Origin: Magnetovibrio sp.
GTDB lineage: Bacteria; Pseudomonadota; Alphaproteobacteria; Rhodospirillales_A; JABHCV01
DNA length: 9,650 nucleotides
Direction: 5' to 3'
NCBI GenBank assembly: GCA_002717285.1
Contig: PBDF01000002.1
Coordinates: 57,916 to 67,565, forward strand
Within the stretch, counting starts at the first letter, position 1. Every line of letters begins with the position of its first letter. The notes under the pieces were generated by a model, which saw only the letters and a list, made by a program, of their open reading frames with translations, did no database searches and was not told where the DNA came from. The position numbers and the translations under genes were made by a program. Below, piece after piece: positions 1 through 7,947 of this stretch.

Positions 1-120
1 CCTCAGGTAGAGCTACTGACAAGAATTCTCAACGCATACGTTACCAATAGCAATAACTATTAATAAAAATGCTAAACTGTTGCTGATCTATTTGGGTTCT
101 ACAATGCCAATATCTATTTA

Positions 121-387
121 TCATTTTTTTGTAAAGCTATCAGGCTTACGTTTAGCCACTTCGAATGTTGCCACAGTAATAATGATTGCGGCTAATATTA
201 CTATGTGTGCTATAGCTGTAACACCAAAAACCCACATACTTCCGACCCAAAGTGAAAACGCTATTCCCCACATCCAAGCAAGAAGTTGCATTATCAAATG
301 CCTTACATTGTCATCGGGAATATGTCTAAGCGGGTTGTGTTTTGCGTTCATTACTGAATTCCATGAGTTATATATAAATTCTCTCAC
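121..387 (-). CDS. small two-helix inner-membrane protein, unrecognised family
   Basis: This is an 88-residue protein that I do not recognise. The N-terminal part (residues 1-30) is polar and contains NPLRHIPDD. Two hydrophobic segments follow, at about 31-50 (rich in Trp and Met: LLAWMWGIAFSLWVGSMWVF spans 35-54) and about 55-75. The chain ends with a positively charged tail (KRK at 79-81), so it probably spans the membrane twice as a hairpin. The ATG is supported by an AAGGA Shine-Dalgarno sequence 8 nt upstream on the minus strand. The plus-strand frame opposite has no such signal and reads as poor protein, so I prefer this strand. It lies downstream of, and on the same strand as, the NDUFA9-like gene, with a 251-nt gap, so shared transcription is uncertain. 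The function is unknown. A second Met at residue 13 is a less likely start. Confidence 0.7.
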   Translation of the reverse strand: MREFIYNSWNSVMNAKHNPLRHIPDDNVRHLIMQLLAWMWGIAFSLWVGSMWVFGVTAIAHIVILAAIIITVATFEVAKRKPDSFTKK

Positions 388-638
388 TGAAAATTCCTTT
401 CTTTGATTTGTAATTCAATATTTCTAAATTTGCGTTACGTTCCTAGTCTAGCTTTGGATCATTAGTAAGTAATCCTGTACCTTACGCTTAAGATTAGTCT
501 TCTTTTTGATGTTATATTTTGTTTTTTAATCAAAAGATGGATACTTCTGTTGTTTTTGCCCCATATTTAAAGGTTATGACACTATTACATTTTGGGTTTG
601 TAAAAAAAAGTATATACCACAAAAAAACAAATTTCTTC

Positions 639-1652
639 TCAAGCCTCACGAAAATTGCGTTTGGCAGGTGGTCTGTATTGTCTCAAGTAAGTCGGGAGTA
701 TAGCTTCTACAGCTGCAGGACTCATTGATAAATCAGAAAAACCAGGTAACTCTCCAGAGATTACATTGTCAGATTTTAACAGGGTTAACTGATCGCGTGT
801 AATAGGTGGGTTTGGAAATAACTCAAAGATCCACGCTATTATTTTTGCTGCAAAAAAAGGAAACGGAACTAAAAGACGGCGTCGCCCACTTTCTCTAAGA
901 ACTAACTCCAATATGGATTTGTACTCGTATACTGTGGGCCCGCCAAACTCATAAATTTTATTTGAGATTGATGATTTTCCAAGAATTCTAACTATTGCAT
1001 CAGCCACATCAGCAACATAGACAGGCTGTATTCGGGTTCCCCCATCACCTTGTAAATTAGTGGCAACTGGAGTTTGCAATCCAAAGAATTTGAAATTTTG
1101 AATATTCTGACAGCCAAAAATAGGCATTATTGGACTGAAGCGAGCTTGACGAGCTAAAATGTTAAAGAAGCGATCTTCTTTTCCAAATATGGCCGATGGG
1201 CGCACAAAGATGGCGTTCTTGAAGGCATCCTTTACGGCAACTTCGCCGGCTGCTTTAGTCCGCAAATAAACAGAATCTGAGTCAAGTGATGCACCAAGTG
1301 CTGAAACATGAATTAAAGTGTTTAAACCTGCCTTTGTTGCTGAATGGGCAATGTCACGAGCAATTCCAACATGAATCTTCTTAAAGGTGTGCTTTCTTGT
1401 TTCAAAAATGACACCAATTAAATTGACAGCCTGATTAGCGCCATTGAGAGCGCGGTGGATTGAGGCTTTATCAGAAAAATTGATGGGTACCGGGGTAATC
1501 TGACCAATTTCGCCCATTGGCTTTAGAAAGTTTGCCGCTTCTATATCTCGTGTTGCGATTCTTATTTGGGCACCTTGTTTTGCTAGACGTTGAACAACGT
1601 GGCGTCCAATGAAACCAGTACCTCCAAATAATGTTATCACATGACGAGACAT
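639..1652 (-). CDS. NDUFA9-like (complex I 39-kDa subunit family) atypical SDR protein
   Basis: This 337-residue protein is of the extended/atypical short-chain dehydrogenase type. An N-terminal Rossmann fold opens with the nucleotide-binding glycine motif FGGTGFIG (G10, G13, G16). Further on come IHVSALGA, RPSAIFGKEDRFFN, a YVADVADAI segment and a C-terminal region ending in Pro/Arg-rich sequence, as in bacterial relatives of the mitochondrial complex I subunit NDUFA9. Family knowledge: these proteins bind NADPH and are linked to complex I assembly or stability rather than to a known metabolic reaction, so its role here is inferred. I chose the ATG at 1652 because AAGGAG lies 8 nt upstream; an in-frame TTG directly before it is less likely. 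It is transcribed away from tRNA-Leu, with its own TATAAT-type promoter about 80 nt upstream. It could also be described simply as an NAD(P)-binding epimerase-like protein. Confidence 0.85.
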   Translation of the reverse strand: MSRHVITLFGGTGFIGRHVVQRLAKQGAQIRIATRDIEAANFLKPMGEIGQITPVPINFSDKASIHRALNGANQAVNLIGVIFETRKHTFKKIHVGIARDIAHSATKAGLNTLIHVSALGASLDSDSVYLRTKAAGEVAVKDAFKNAIFVRPSAIFGKEDRFFNILARQARFSPIMPIFGCQNIQNFKFFGLQTPVATNLQGDGGTRIQPVYVADVADAIVRILGKSSISNKIYEFGGPTVYEYKSILELVLRESGRRRLLVPFPFFAAKIIAWIFELFPNPPITRDQLTLLKSDNVISGELPGFSDLSMSPAAVEAILPTYLRQYRPPAKRNFREA

Positions 1653-1731
1653 CAAAAAAACTCCTTAGTTAAAATCCGAGTCATAAACATATTGCCATAA
1701 GCTCTCTTTAAAATCCAACCCCACGAAAAAA

Positions 1732-1760
1732 ATTATACGTATATAAAATCCGATTTCATT
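1732..1760 (-). promoter_or_regulatory. candidate sigma-70 promoter for the NDUFA9-like gene
   Basis: On the minus strand a perfect -10 hexamer TATAAT lies at 1737-1732. The -35 region 17 nt upstream (1760-1755, AATGAA) is weak. The predicted leader is about 70 nt. The -35 region shares bases with the -35 of the divergent tRNA promoter candidate. This is a motif-based call only. Confidence 0.4.
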
Positions 1761-1787
1761 GACCTAGGGTGTGGGTAAAGGTTAAGA
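1759..1787 (+). promoter_or_regulatory. candidate promoter for tRNA-Leu (and rnd)
   Basis: TTGACC at 1759-1764 is a good -35. It is followed after 17 nt by TTAAGA at 1782-1787, a poor -10. Transcription would start about 35 nt before the mature tRNA 5' end. The -35 overlaps that of the divergent promoter on the other strand, so the two may compete. Confidence 0.35.
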
Positions 1788-1830
1788 CTAGTCATGTATC
1801 AGTTTTGGTTAATTTTTACTGAAGTACTTT

Positions 1831-1917
<87 letters not shown>

Positions 1918-1960
1918 TTTTTATTTTAATTTACTAGCAAAGATTAGGAGAAGATCAGAG

Positions 1961-2599
1961 GTGAAGCCGAAAAAAGTAAAAGACGCAACAATTGATATCC
2001 ATTATGGTGATATTCCGGCTAATATTAAGTTTCCGGATGCCATTGCTGTTGATACTGAGGCTATGGGACTTAATAATCAACGGGACCGTCTTTGTGTTGT
2101 TCAGTTGTCTTCAGGTGATGGCACTGCCCATCTTGTAAAGTTTTACGCAGATGATAATTATTTGGCTCCTAACCTTAGAGCACTGTTAGCAGATCAGTCC
2201 AAAACAAAAATCTTTCACTATGCTCGTTTCGATGTTGCTATTATTCAGCAATATCTGAATGTGGTTTGTCAGCCTTTATACTGCACTAAGATCGCCTCCT
2301 ATTTAGCTCGCACTTACACTAATTGCCATGGCCTAAAGGATCTTTGTAAGGAATTACTTGGAATCGAGCTGTCGAAAGCCCAGCAGTCGTCTGATTGGGG
2401 GACTGATGAACTTAGTGATGAACAAATTTTCTATGCAGCATCGGACGTACTGTATTTACATCAGATTCGTATTACACTAAATGAAATGCTCCTGCGTGAA
2501 GGTCGTATGGAGCACCTTGAGGCTTGCCTAAAATTTGTGCCTACACGTGTTGCTCTCGATCTAAATGGCTGGGCTGACCAAGATATCTTTCACCACTAA
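1961..2599 (+). CDS. rnd: ribonuclease D, short exonuclease-only form
   Basis: This 212-residue 3'-5' exoribonuclease belongs to the DEDDy family, which trims the 3' ends of tRNA precursors and other small RNAs. The three exonuclease motifs are visible: DTE at 31-33 (Exo I), HYARFD at 86-91 with D91 (Exo II) and YAASD at 158-162 with Y158 and D162 (Exo III). These supply the metal-binding acidic residues and the catalytic tyrosine. There is no C-terminal HRDC region, unlike the E. coli enzyme of about 375 residues; the short form is usual in alphaproteobacteria. I chose the GTG at 1961 because AGGAG lies 10 nt upstream and the protein then starts just before the fold. The frame stays open further upstream, but that part is the tRNA gene. 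It lies directly after tRNA-Leu and before the LPS/rpoN cluster. Confidence 0.92.
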   Translation: MKPKKVKDATIDIHYGDIPANIKFPDAIAVDTEAMGLNNQRDRLCVVQLSSGDGTAHLVKFYADDNYLAPNLRALLADQSKTKIFHYARFDVAIIQQYLNVVCQPLYCTKIASYLARTYTNCHGLKDLCKELLGIELSKAQQSSDWGTDELSDEQIFYAASDVLYLHQIRITLNEMLLREGRMEHLEACLKFVPTRVALDLNGWADQDIFHH

Positions 2600-2628
2600 T
2601 TTATCATATACCCTATTTCTAGGTTTGA

Positions 2629-2657
2629 TTGACGAATTAATTTATTAGCATCATAAT
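2629..2657 (+). promoter_or_regulatory. sigma-70 promoter of the kdsD-lptCAB-rpoN operon
   Basis: TTGACG at 2629-2634 and CATAAT at 2652-2657 are separated by exactly 17 nt; each matches consensus at five of six positions. This is the best promoter match in the window. It would start RNA at about 2664, leaving a leader of about 60 nt before kdsD. The surrounding spacer is very AT-rich. Confidence 0.65.
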
Positions 2658-2723
2658 AATTAAAGATCAAAAAAATTGCATTGACTAGTGCTTCTTCAGC
2701 CTAAAAAGTGGTGCCCAACTAAA

Positions 2724-3701
2724 ATGACTGCAACAAAAAGCAAACTAGCGAGAGATTTGCTGGAGTCCGCAAAAAAAGTCCTTCGTTTGGAAACGAAAGG
2801 ATTACAAGCACTTTCGGACAGTCTTAATGAAACCTTTAATGAAACACTTGACTTGCTTTTAGCAATGCAAGGACGTGCAGTCGTGACTGGCATGGGTAAA
2901 AGTGGTCATATAGCTAATAAAATTGCTGCAACAATGGCATCTACAGGCACTCCTGCTTTTTTTGTGCATCCCGGTGAGGCCAGCCACGGCGATTTAGGTA
3001 TGATTACTTCTGGTGACGTTGTTATTGCTCTTTCCTTTTCAGGAGAAACCGCCGAGTTAGCGGATCTTGTATCTTATACCAAGCGCTTCGCAATTCCGCT
3101 CATAGGAGTTACTGGTTCTAATTCAAGTGCGCTTGCTGAGGCAGCAAGCGTTGCACTTGTGTTGCCCGCTATAACTGAAGCCTGTCCTATGGGCTTAGCT
3201 CCTACAACATCAACTACTGTGATGTTGGCTTTAGGCGATGCTCTTGCAGTAGCTTTACTAGAAAGCAAAGGTTTTTCCTCAGACGATTTCCAAGTTTTTC
3301 ATCCTGGGGGTAAGTTGGGTGACCAATTGCAGAAAGTTGCTGATGTTATGCATACTGGTGAATCGTTACCATTAGTGCCTAATAACATAGCTATGTCAGA
3401 AGCAATACTGGTCATGACCGCAAAAAGTTTTGGTTGCCTCGGTGTAGTTGATAAATATGGAGTTTTGCAGGGTGTTATCACTGATGGAGACTTACGCCGT
3501 CATATGGGGCCTGAGCTTTTGAATCAACTGACAGGTCAGGTCATGACAACAAACAGCACCTCTATTCGTCCTGAAGCTCTTGTTAATGAGGCACTTAGAA
3601 CAATGACAAGCAAGTTCATCACGGCATTATTTGTCCTTGAGAACGAGCAACCTATTGGAATTATCCACATTCATGACTGCTTGCGTGTTGGTGTTGCTTG
3701 A
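2724..3701 (+). CDS. kdsD: arabinose 5-phosphate isomerase (KdsD/KpsF)
   Basis: This 325-residue cytoplasmic enzyme converts ribulose 5-phosphate to arabinose 5-phosphate, the first step towards Kdo for lipid A/LPS core. The SIS sugar-phosphate isomerase domain covers about 40-175, with the motif TGMGKSGH at 55-62 and SFSGET at 104-109. A pair of CBS domains follows (about 205-325). With the ATG at 2724 as start, K59, E111, E152 and H193 (in HPGG) fall on the same numbers that I recall as the functional residues of E. coli KdsD, which supports this start over the in-frame GTG at 2688. No strong Shine-Dalgarno sequence is visible for either. As usual in alphaproteobacteria, no kdsC follows. 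It is the first gene of the lptCAB-rpoN unit and has its own promoter about 60 nt upstream. Confidence 0.93.
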   Translation: MTATKSKLARDLLESAKKVLRLETKGLQALSDSLNETFNETLDLLLAMQGRAVVTGMGKSGHIANKIAATMASTGTPAFFVHPGEASHGDLGMITSGDVVIALSFSGETAELADLVSYTKRFAIPLIGVTGSNSSALAEAASVALVLPAITEACPMGLAPTTSTTVMLALGDALAVALLESKGFSSDDFQVFHPGGKLGDQLQKVADVMHTGESLPLVPNNIAMSEAILVMTAKSFGCLGVVDKYGVLQGVITDGDLRRHMGPELLNQLTGQVMTTNSTSIRPEALVNEALRTMTSKFITALFVLENEQPIGIIHIHDCLRVGVA

Positions 3702-3715
3702 GGGAAGAAATTACA

Positions 3716-3733
3716 ATGGGACATAGTCAGTGA
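3716..3733 (+). other. five-codon mini-ORF overlapping the lptC start
   Basis: An ATG at 3716, about 10 nt after an AGGGA, opens the frame MGHSQ and stops at the TGA at 3731-3733. That stop overlaps the GTG start of lptC (3730) within GTGA. Such overlaps can couple translation of the following gene. The ORF is short enough to occur by chance. Confidence 0.25.
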
Positions 3734-4395
3734 GTATCCAAACTACCTCTGGAACTGATGTAGTTGGTGGTGGCAACAAGGAAATTGGACGGCCTGCCAG
3801 AACTTACTCGCGTTTTGTAACAATGATGAAGGTTTTGTTGCCGGTTATTGCTTTGGTTCTAATCACTTTGGTAGTTGTGTGGCCGTATTTAAAAATTGAC
3901 GATACAAGATTCAATATTGGGTTTAAGGCTATGAAGGTTGGTAGTGTTGAAGATCCAGCTATGATTAATCCACGTTTTCAGGGAGCAGACAAGGATCGCC
4001 AAACTTTTTCCATCACGGCCGATATTGCAAAAAACTTGTTAAAAGGCGGTAAAAGTGTTGAATTGGAAATGCCAAAAGCAGATATATCTCTTGAGGATGG
4101 ATCGTGGCTTGTTCTAACTGCAAAAAGTGGGATCTATATACGCAAAAATGAAACGTTGACCCTAAATGATCAAGTAAATTTATTTCATGATTCAGGCTAT
4201 GAATTTCGCACAGAGAGCGCTGTTATTGACCTGATCAAAGGAACTGCTAGTGGTAACGTGTTAGTTTTCGGCCAAGGCCCATTTGGAAATCTTGAGGCTG
4301 AAGGTTTCCACCTTGTTGATAAGGGTAAGACCATTTATTTTATTGGCAAGTCAAAGCTGACAATTTACCCGTCTGCTGAGGGGACCCTGAAATAA
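3730..4395 (+). CDS. lptC: LPS export protein LptC
   Basis: This 221-residue bitopic inner-membrane protein belongs to the Lpt machine. LptC takes LPS from LptB2FG and passes it to periplasmic LptA. A short cytoplasmic N-terminus with basic residues precedes one transmembrane helix at about 35-54 (LLPVIALVLITLVVVWPY). The rest is a periplasmic beta-jellyroll domain containing patterns such as ISLEDGSWLVLTAKSGIY and LTLNDQVNLFHDSGYEF, typical of LptC-like proteins. The GTG start at 3730 has GGGA 8 nt upstream; the nearby ATG at 3716 is out of frame and stops at once. It lies 28 nt after kdsD, and its stop overlaps the lptA start by one base (TAATG), so lptC and lptA are probably translationally coupled. 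The family is poorly conserved, so the call rests on topology plus context. Confidence 0.88.
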   Translation: MSIQTTSGTDVVGGGNKEIGRPARTYSRFVTMMKVLLPVIALVLITLVVVWPYLKIDDTRFNIGFKAMKVGSVEDPAMINPRFQGADKDRQTFSITADIAKNLLKGGKSVELEMPKADISLEDGSWLVLTAKSGIYIRKNETLTLNDQVNLFHDSGYEFRTESAVIDLIKGTASGNVLVFGQGPFGNLEAEGFHLVDKGKTIYFIGKSKLTIYPSAEGTLK

Positions 4396-5231
4396 TGAAA
4401 AGCGTAATATGGGATGTAAAGTACGTTGGTCTAATAGGCATCTTGCTCGTGGCAGTAAATTTATCTTTAGCCGAGGCTCAGGGTTTAAATTTTGGCAATA
4501 GCAATTCTGATGCACCTATTGAGGTATATGCAGATAACGGCATTGAGTGGCAGCAAGAGACATTGACTTTTCTTGCCAAAGGAAATGCTCGTGCAATACG
4601 TGGTGAGGTTACTGTTTATGGAGATGAGTTGCGTGCATTTTATCGAGAATTGTCAGTTGGTGGCACAGAAATCTGGCGACTAGATGTAAGTGGTAATGTC
4701 AAAATTGTAACGCCAGGAGAAACTGCGTTTGGTGACAAGGGCATATACGATGTTGACAATGCTATTTTAGTTCTAACTGGTAAAAAAGTTCGCTTGGTTA
4801 CACACACTGACGAGGTAATTGCTGATCAACAAATTGAATACTGGGAACGTAAGCAAATGGCTGTTGCACGTGGTAACGCTAAAGTTTTATCTGATGATAA
4901 AAAATTGAGAGCAGATGTAATTGTAGCATATTTTCAAGAGGATAAGGTTGGGAAAAGCGTAGTTCACCGAATTGAAGCATTTGATAATGTTAACATTCAG
5001 ACTGCTAAAGAAGAAGCAAAATCGGATCGTGGCGTGTATAATGTAAAAAGTGGTATCGCAACTCTAACTGGTTCGGTTAAGATAACTCAAGATCAAAATA
5101 AACTGGAAGGGTGTAGAGCTGAGGTGAATATGATTTCGGGAATCTCAAAGATGTTTAGTTGTACAAACAATTCTGGTGGACAAGTTGGAGGTGTGTTTAA
5201 TCTTAATAGCAAAACAAAAAGAAAGAACTAA
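4395..5231 (+). CDS. lptA: LPS export protein LptA, long two-module form
   Basis: This 278-residue periplasmic protein forms the bridge that carries LPS from LptC to the outer-membrane LptD. A signal peptide covers residues 1-28 (hydrophobic core 11-25, likely cleavage after AEA at 26-28). The mature part consists of OstA-type beta-jellyroll repeats. It is clearly longer than E. coli LptA (about 185 residues) because residues 42-134 recur without gaps at 139-231, followed by a partial third copy at about 236-256. Cysteines at 240 and 256, in the partial copy, could form a disulfide in the periplasm; this is inferred. The start overlaps the lptC stop (TAATG). A 72-nt spacer separates it from lptB, the longest gap inside this operon. 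Confidence 0.9.
   Translation: MKSVIWDVKYVGLIGILLVAVNLSLAEAQGLNFGNSNSDAPIEVYADNGIEWQQETLTFLAKGNARAIRGEVTVYGDELRAFYRELSVGGTEIWRLDVSGNVKIVTPGETAFGDKGIYDVDNAILVLTGKKVRLVTHTDEVIADQQIEYWERKQMAVARGNAKVLSDDKKLRADVIVAYFQEDKVGKSVVHRIEAFDNVNIQTAKEEAKSDRGVYNVKSGIATLTGSVKITQDQNKLEGCRAEVNMISGISKMFSCTNNSGGQVGGVFNLNSKTKRKN
4518..5087 (+). repeat. internal tandem duplication in lptA (97-residue period)
   Basis: The two copies encode residues 42-134 (4518-4796) and 139-231 (4809-5087). Aligned without any gap at an offset of 97 residues, they give pairs such as LAKGNARAIRG/VARGNAKVLSD, LDVSGNVKI/IEAFDNVNI and GDKGIYDVDNAILVLTG/SDRGVYNVKSGIATLTG. The similarity is clear at protein level but not as a DNA repeat, so the duplication is old. 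Confidence 0.75.
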
Positions 5232-5303
5232 ATCATTTCTTTTTTAGCGCTAGATTGAGTATAAAACATCTAACGTATTCAACGGTACGGGCAAGATAGA
5301 CAA

Positions 5304-6116
5304 ATGCAAGATGACCAAAATATTTATGATATGACTCCACTAAACAGTCAACCTGATACCGACGGACATCCACGTTTGATAATTAAAAATGAGGATCGTG
5401 GGTTACATGCAAAAAACTTGGGAAAGCGTTTCAAAAAGCGTCCGGTAGTCCACGGAGCAAGTTTATCTATACAACGTGGTGAAGTTGTTGGCCTTTTAGG
5501 GCCGAACGGTGCTGGTAAAACCACGTGCTTTTATATGATTACTGGATTGATTCCCCTTGATTATGGAACGGTGTTTCTTGATGGTCAGGATATCACAGAT
5601 TTACCAATGTATCGCAGAGCTCGTTTAGGCATAGGTTATTTGCCACAGGAAGCTTCTATCTTTCGTGGTATGACTGTTGAAAATAATATCAGAGCTGTTC
5701 TTGAGGTTACCGAACCCGTCTACGAGAACCAAGAGGCTACTTTGGACGCTTTGCTGGCGGAGTTTTCTATTACTCATTTGCGAAGCACTCCTGCGTTGTC
5801 ACTTTCTGGTGGAGAGCGTAGGAGAGTTGAAATTGCCCGTGCACTTGCCTCTAGCCCTCATTTTATACTTCTTGATGAGCCGTTTGCAGGAGTTGACCCC
5901 ATCGCAGTAGGCGATATTCGCGAACTGGTTGCACACTTAAAAGATCGTGGAATTGGCGTTTTAATTACTGATCATAATGTCCGTGAGACGTTGGACGTCA
6001 TTGACCGCGCATACATCATACATGATGGTATGATGTTAATGGAGGGTGCGCCCTCTGATATCGTTGGAAATGAGGATGTCAGGCGCGTATATCTGGGTGA
6101 CCGTTTTAGTCTGTAA
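5304..6116 (+). CDS. lptB: LPS export ABC transporter ATP-binding protein LptB
   Basis: This 270-residue cytoplasmic ATPase, as a dimer, powers LPS extraction by LptB2FG. All ABC motifs are intact: Walker [10 protein letters not shown] (66-74), Q-loop Q115 in [14 protein letters not shown], signature LSGGE (167-171), Walker B FILLDE (187-192) and switch histidine H224 in ITDHNVRE. The pattern PQEASIFR and the ending RRVYLGDRF are typical of LptB. An N-terminal extension of about 30 polar residues precedes the ABC fold compared with E. coli (241 residues). A later ATG (M10) lacks a better ribosome site, so I keep 5304, but the exact start is uncertain. It lies 72 nt after lptA and 30 nt before rpoN. 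lptF and lptG are not in the window. Confidence 0.95.
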   Translation: MQDDQNIYDMTPLNSQPDTDGHPRLIIKNEDRGLHAKNLGKRFKKRPVVHGASLSIQRGEVVGLLGPNGAGKTTCFYMITGLIPLDYGTVFLDGQDITDLPMYRRARLGIGYLPQEASIFRGMTVENNIRAVLEVTEPVYENQEATLDALLAEFSITHLRSTPALSLSGGERRRVEIARALASSPHFILLDEPFAGVDPIAVGDIRELVAHLKDRGIGVLITDHNVRETLDVIDRAYIIHDGMMLMEGAPSDIVGNEDVRRVYLGDRFSL

Positions 6117-6146
6117 CAAAAACTCAAAAAACTGGGTTGCATTAAC

Positions 6147-7691
6147 ATGGCATTGACCCCTCGCCTTGATCTTCGCCAAAGTCAATCTTTGGTGATGACG
6201 CCGCAATTGCAGCAGGCGATAAAGTTGCTTCAGTTTTCAAGTCTTGATCTTATTGATTATGTTGAGCAAGAGTTGGAGGTAAATCCTCTTCTTGAACGAG
6301 ATGAAGGGGATCAAGCTGAAAATAATGATCAACTATATGATACGGAAGAGTCGCTAGATGATAAATCTGAGAAGGTTGTAGACGGTGGCCTGAACGACAT
6401 TGATTTTAGCACTCCAGAGAGTGAGACTGAGGAAATTGGTAGTGACTTGGATGTAGATATCGATAATGAGTGGAATACCGATAAAACTAATGAGCCTAAC
6501 ATTAATCAGGTTAGCCTCGAAGAGCGAGCCTTTGCTGGCTCAGGGAGTAGTGGGGCAACAGACTTCTCAGGCCCCCTTCCGAATCTTGAAGAACTAATGA
6601 CGAACAAGCCAACGTTGCGTGAGTATTTGCACTCTCAAATGGTGATGTCATTTAGTGATCCTGTAGAAAGACTGATTGGAGCACAAATCATCGATATGCT
6701 CGATGAATCTGGTTATGTAAGTGGAGATATTAAACAAATCACGGAAAGTTTAGAATGCACTATTGATTTAGTTGAAGCGGTTTTGTTTAAATTACAAAAA
6801 ATGGACATTCCCGGACTTTTTGCTCGTAACTTATCAGAGTGTCTTGCGCTACAATTGAAGGAAATTGATAGGCTTGATCCAGCAATGCAGACTTTACTCG
6901 ATAATTTGGGTCTACTAGCAGTGCGGGATATCTCAACTTTAGTAGAACTTTGTGGTGTTGACGCTGAGGATATTGCGGACATGTTTATTGAGATAAAGAA
7001 ACTAGATCCAAAACCAGCGCAGGCATTCGAAAACACAGTGATGCAACCTATTATTCCTGATGTCATAATGACATTTAGTGTTGGTAGTGGGTGGATTATT
7101 GAACTAAATAGTGAGGCTTTGCCTAAGGTTCTTGTGAACAATAGATATTTTGCAACTATTTCTACTGCCACCCAATCAAAGGAAGATAAACGGTACATTA
7201 ATGATTGTTATCAATCAGCAAATTGGTTAGTGAAATCTCTCCATCAGCGAGCGACAACCATATTAAAAGTTTCAAGCGAGATTGTTCGACAGCAGGAAGC
7301 TTTTTTTTCTAAAGGAGTTCAGTACTTACGTCCTTTAGTTTTGCGCGACATAGCTGATGCAATTGATATGCATGAAAGTACAGTATCACGCGTTACTTCA
7401 AACAAGTTTATATCTTCTCCAAGGGGTATTTTTGAGCTTAAATATTTTTTTACTGCAGCAATTTCGAGTTCTTCTGGCGATGAAACATATTCTTCTGAAT
7501 CTGTACGTTACCGAATAAAGTCCTTGATTGATAACGAGACCATTGATGAGATTTTATCAGATGATAAGATTGTGAATATTTTAAAGTCTCAAGGTATAGA
7601 TGTGGCACGGCGTACAGTAGCCAAATATCGAGAGGCAATGGGACTTGCGTCTTCCATACAGAGACGTCGTGAAAAAAAGTCTGCACTTTAA
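6147..7691 (+). CDS. rpoN: RNA polymerase sigma-54 factor RpoN
   Basis: This 514-residue alternative sigma factor recognises -24/-12 promoters and needs AAA+ activators. Region I (about 1-50) is Gln/Leu-rich (SQSLVMTPQLQQAIKLLQFS), the activator-responsive part. Region II (about 51-125) is very acidic. The core-binding domain follows. A helix-turn-helix at about 399-418 (LRDIADAIDMHESTVSRVTS) leads into SPRGIFELKYFF. The RpoN box ARRTVAKYRE at 487-496 reads the -24 element and matches the family consensus. Length and all regions are normal, so the gene is intact. It lies 30 nt after lptB, probably in the same transcript. Its usual downstream partner hpf is here only a remnant. I see no -24/-12 site near it that would indicate self-regulation. 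Confidence 0.97.
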   Translation: MALTPRLDLRQSQSLVMTPQLQQAIKLLQFSSLDLIDYVEQELEVNPLLERDEGDQAENNDQLYDTEESLDDKSEKVVDGGLNDIDFSTPESETEEIGSDLDVDIDNEWNTDKTNEPNINQVSLEERAFAGSGSSGATDFSGPLPNLEELMTNKPTLREYLHSQMVMSFSDPVERLIGAQIIDMLDESGYVSGDIKQITESLECTIDLVEAVLFKLQKMDIPGLFARNLSECLALQLKEIDRLDPAMQTLLDNLGLLAVRDISTLVELCGVDAEDIADMFIEIKKLDPKPAQAFENTVMQPIIPDVIMTFSVGSGWIIELNSEALPKVLVNNRYFATISTATQSKEDKRYINDCYQSANWLVKSLHQRATTILKVSSEIVRQQEAFFSKGVQYLRPLVLRDIADAIDMHESTVSRVTSNKFISSPRGIFELKYFFTAAISSSSGDETYSSESVRYRIKSLIDNETIDEILSDDKIVNILKSQGIDVARRTVAKYREAMGLASSIQRRREKKSAL

Positions 7692-7747
7692 TCAACCCGT
7701 TTGTTAGAAATGAGAGCGACGTAGTGCAAACTATTGACAGTAGCATA

Positions 7748-7781
7748 AAGGGCATTTAGTTTCCGCCCTTCACTCTTTTTT
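7748..7781 (+). terminator. candidate intrinsic terminator after rpoN
   Basis: AAGGGC (7748-7753) pairs with GCCCTT (7765-7770) around an 11-nt loop, followed by CACTC and a run of six T (7776-7781). The 5-nt gap before the T-run weakens it. An alternative hairpin, CACTC (7771-7775) with GAGTG (7789-7793), would place the T-run in its loop. It lies inside the hpf remnant. Confidence 0.4.
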
Positions 7782-7947
7782 GGCAACAGAGTGTGAAAAT
7801 GAATTACCGAAAGTTGGTGAATCCACAATCTTTGTTAAATTGGCTCTTTATATTGCAAAGCCTGTCGTCAGTGAGATTTTATACGCATGGACTCAGAATA
7901 AACGCTAGTTATTTTGTTTAAGAATAAATCTTGTAGCGAACTGAACA

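Noticed and set aside
1..63. Open plus-strand frame of 20 codons running in from the window edge and ending at TAA 61-63.
   Set aside because: It could be the C-terminal end of an upstream gene, but 20 open codons occur by chance and no family motif is visible.
80..406. 108-codon plus-strand frame over the small membrane protein gene.
   Set aside because: It is antisense to the minus-strand frame, which has a Shine-Dalgarno sequence and clean membrane helices; this frame has neither.
590..640. Two poly-T runs on the minus strand after the NDUFA9-like gene, possibly a terminator.
   Set aside because: There is no stable GC-containing stem before either run; only AT-rich short pairings are possible.
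519..728. 69-codon plus-strand frame before and over the end of the NDUFA9-like gene.
   Set aside because: It overlaps the real gene antisense and has no ribosome site or recognisable protein features.
6713..7198. 161-codon minus-strand frame inside rpoN.
   Set aside because: It is the antisense shadow of a fully conserved rpoN coding region.
7450..7755. 101-codon minus-strand frame across the rpoN end.
   Set aside because: It overlaps the conserved RpoN box antisense and resembles no protein.
7799..7921. 40-codon plus-strand ORF beginning MNYRKLV in the rpoN-ptsN gap.
   Set aside because: It has no clear ribosome site, and it is in a different frame from the HPF-like coding traces, which explain the same DNA better.
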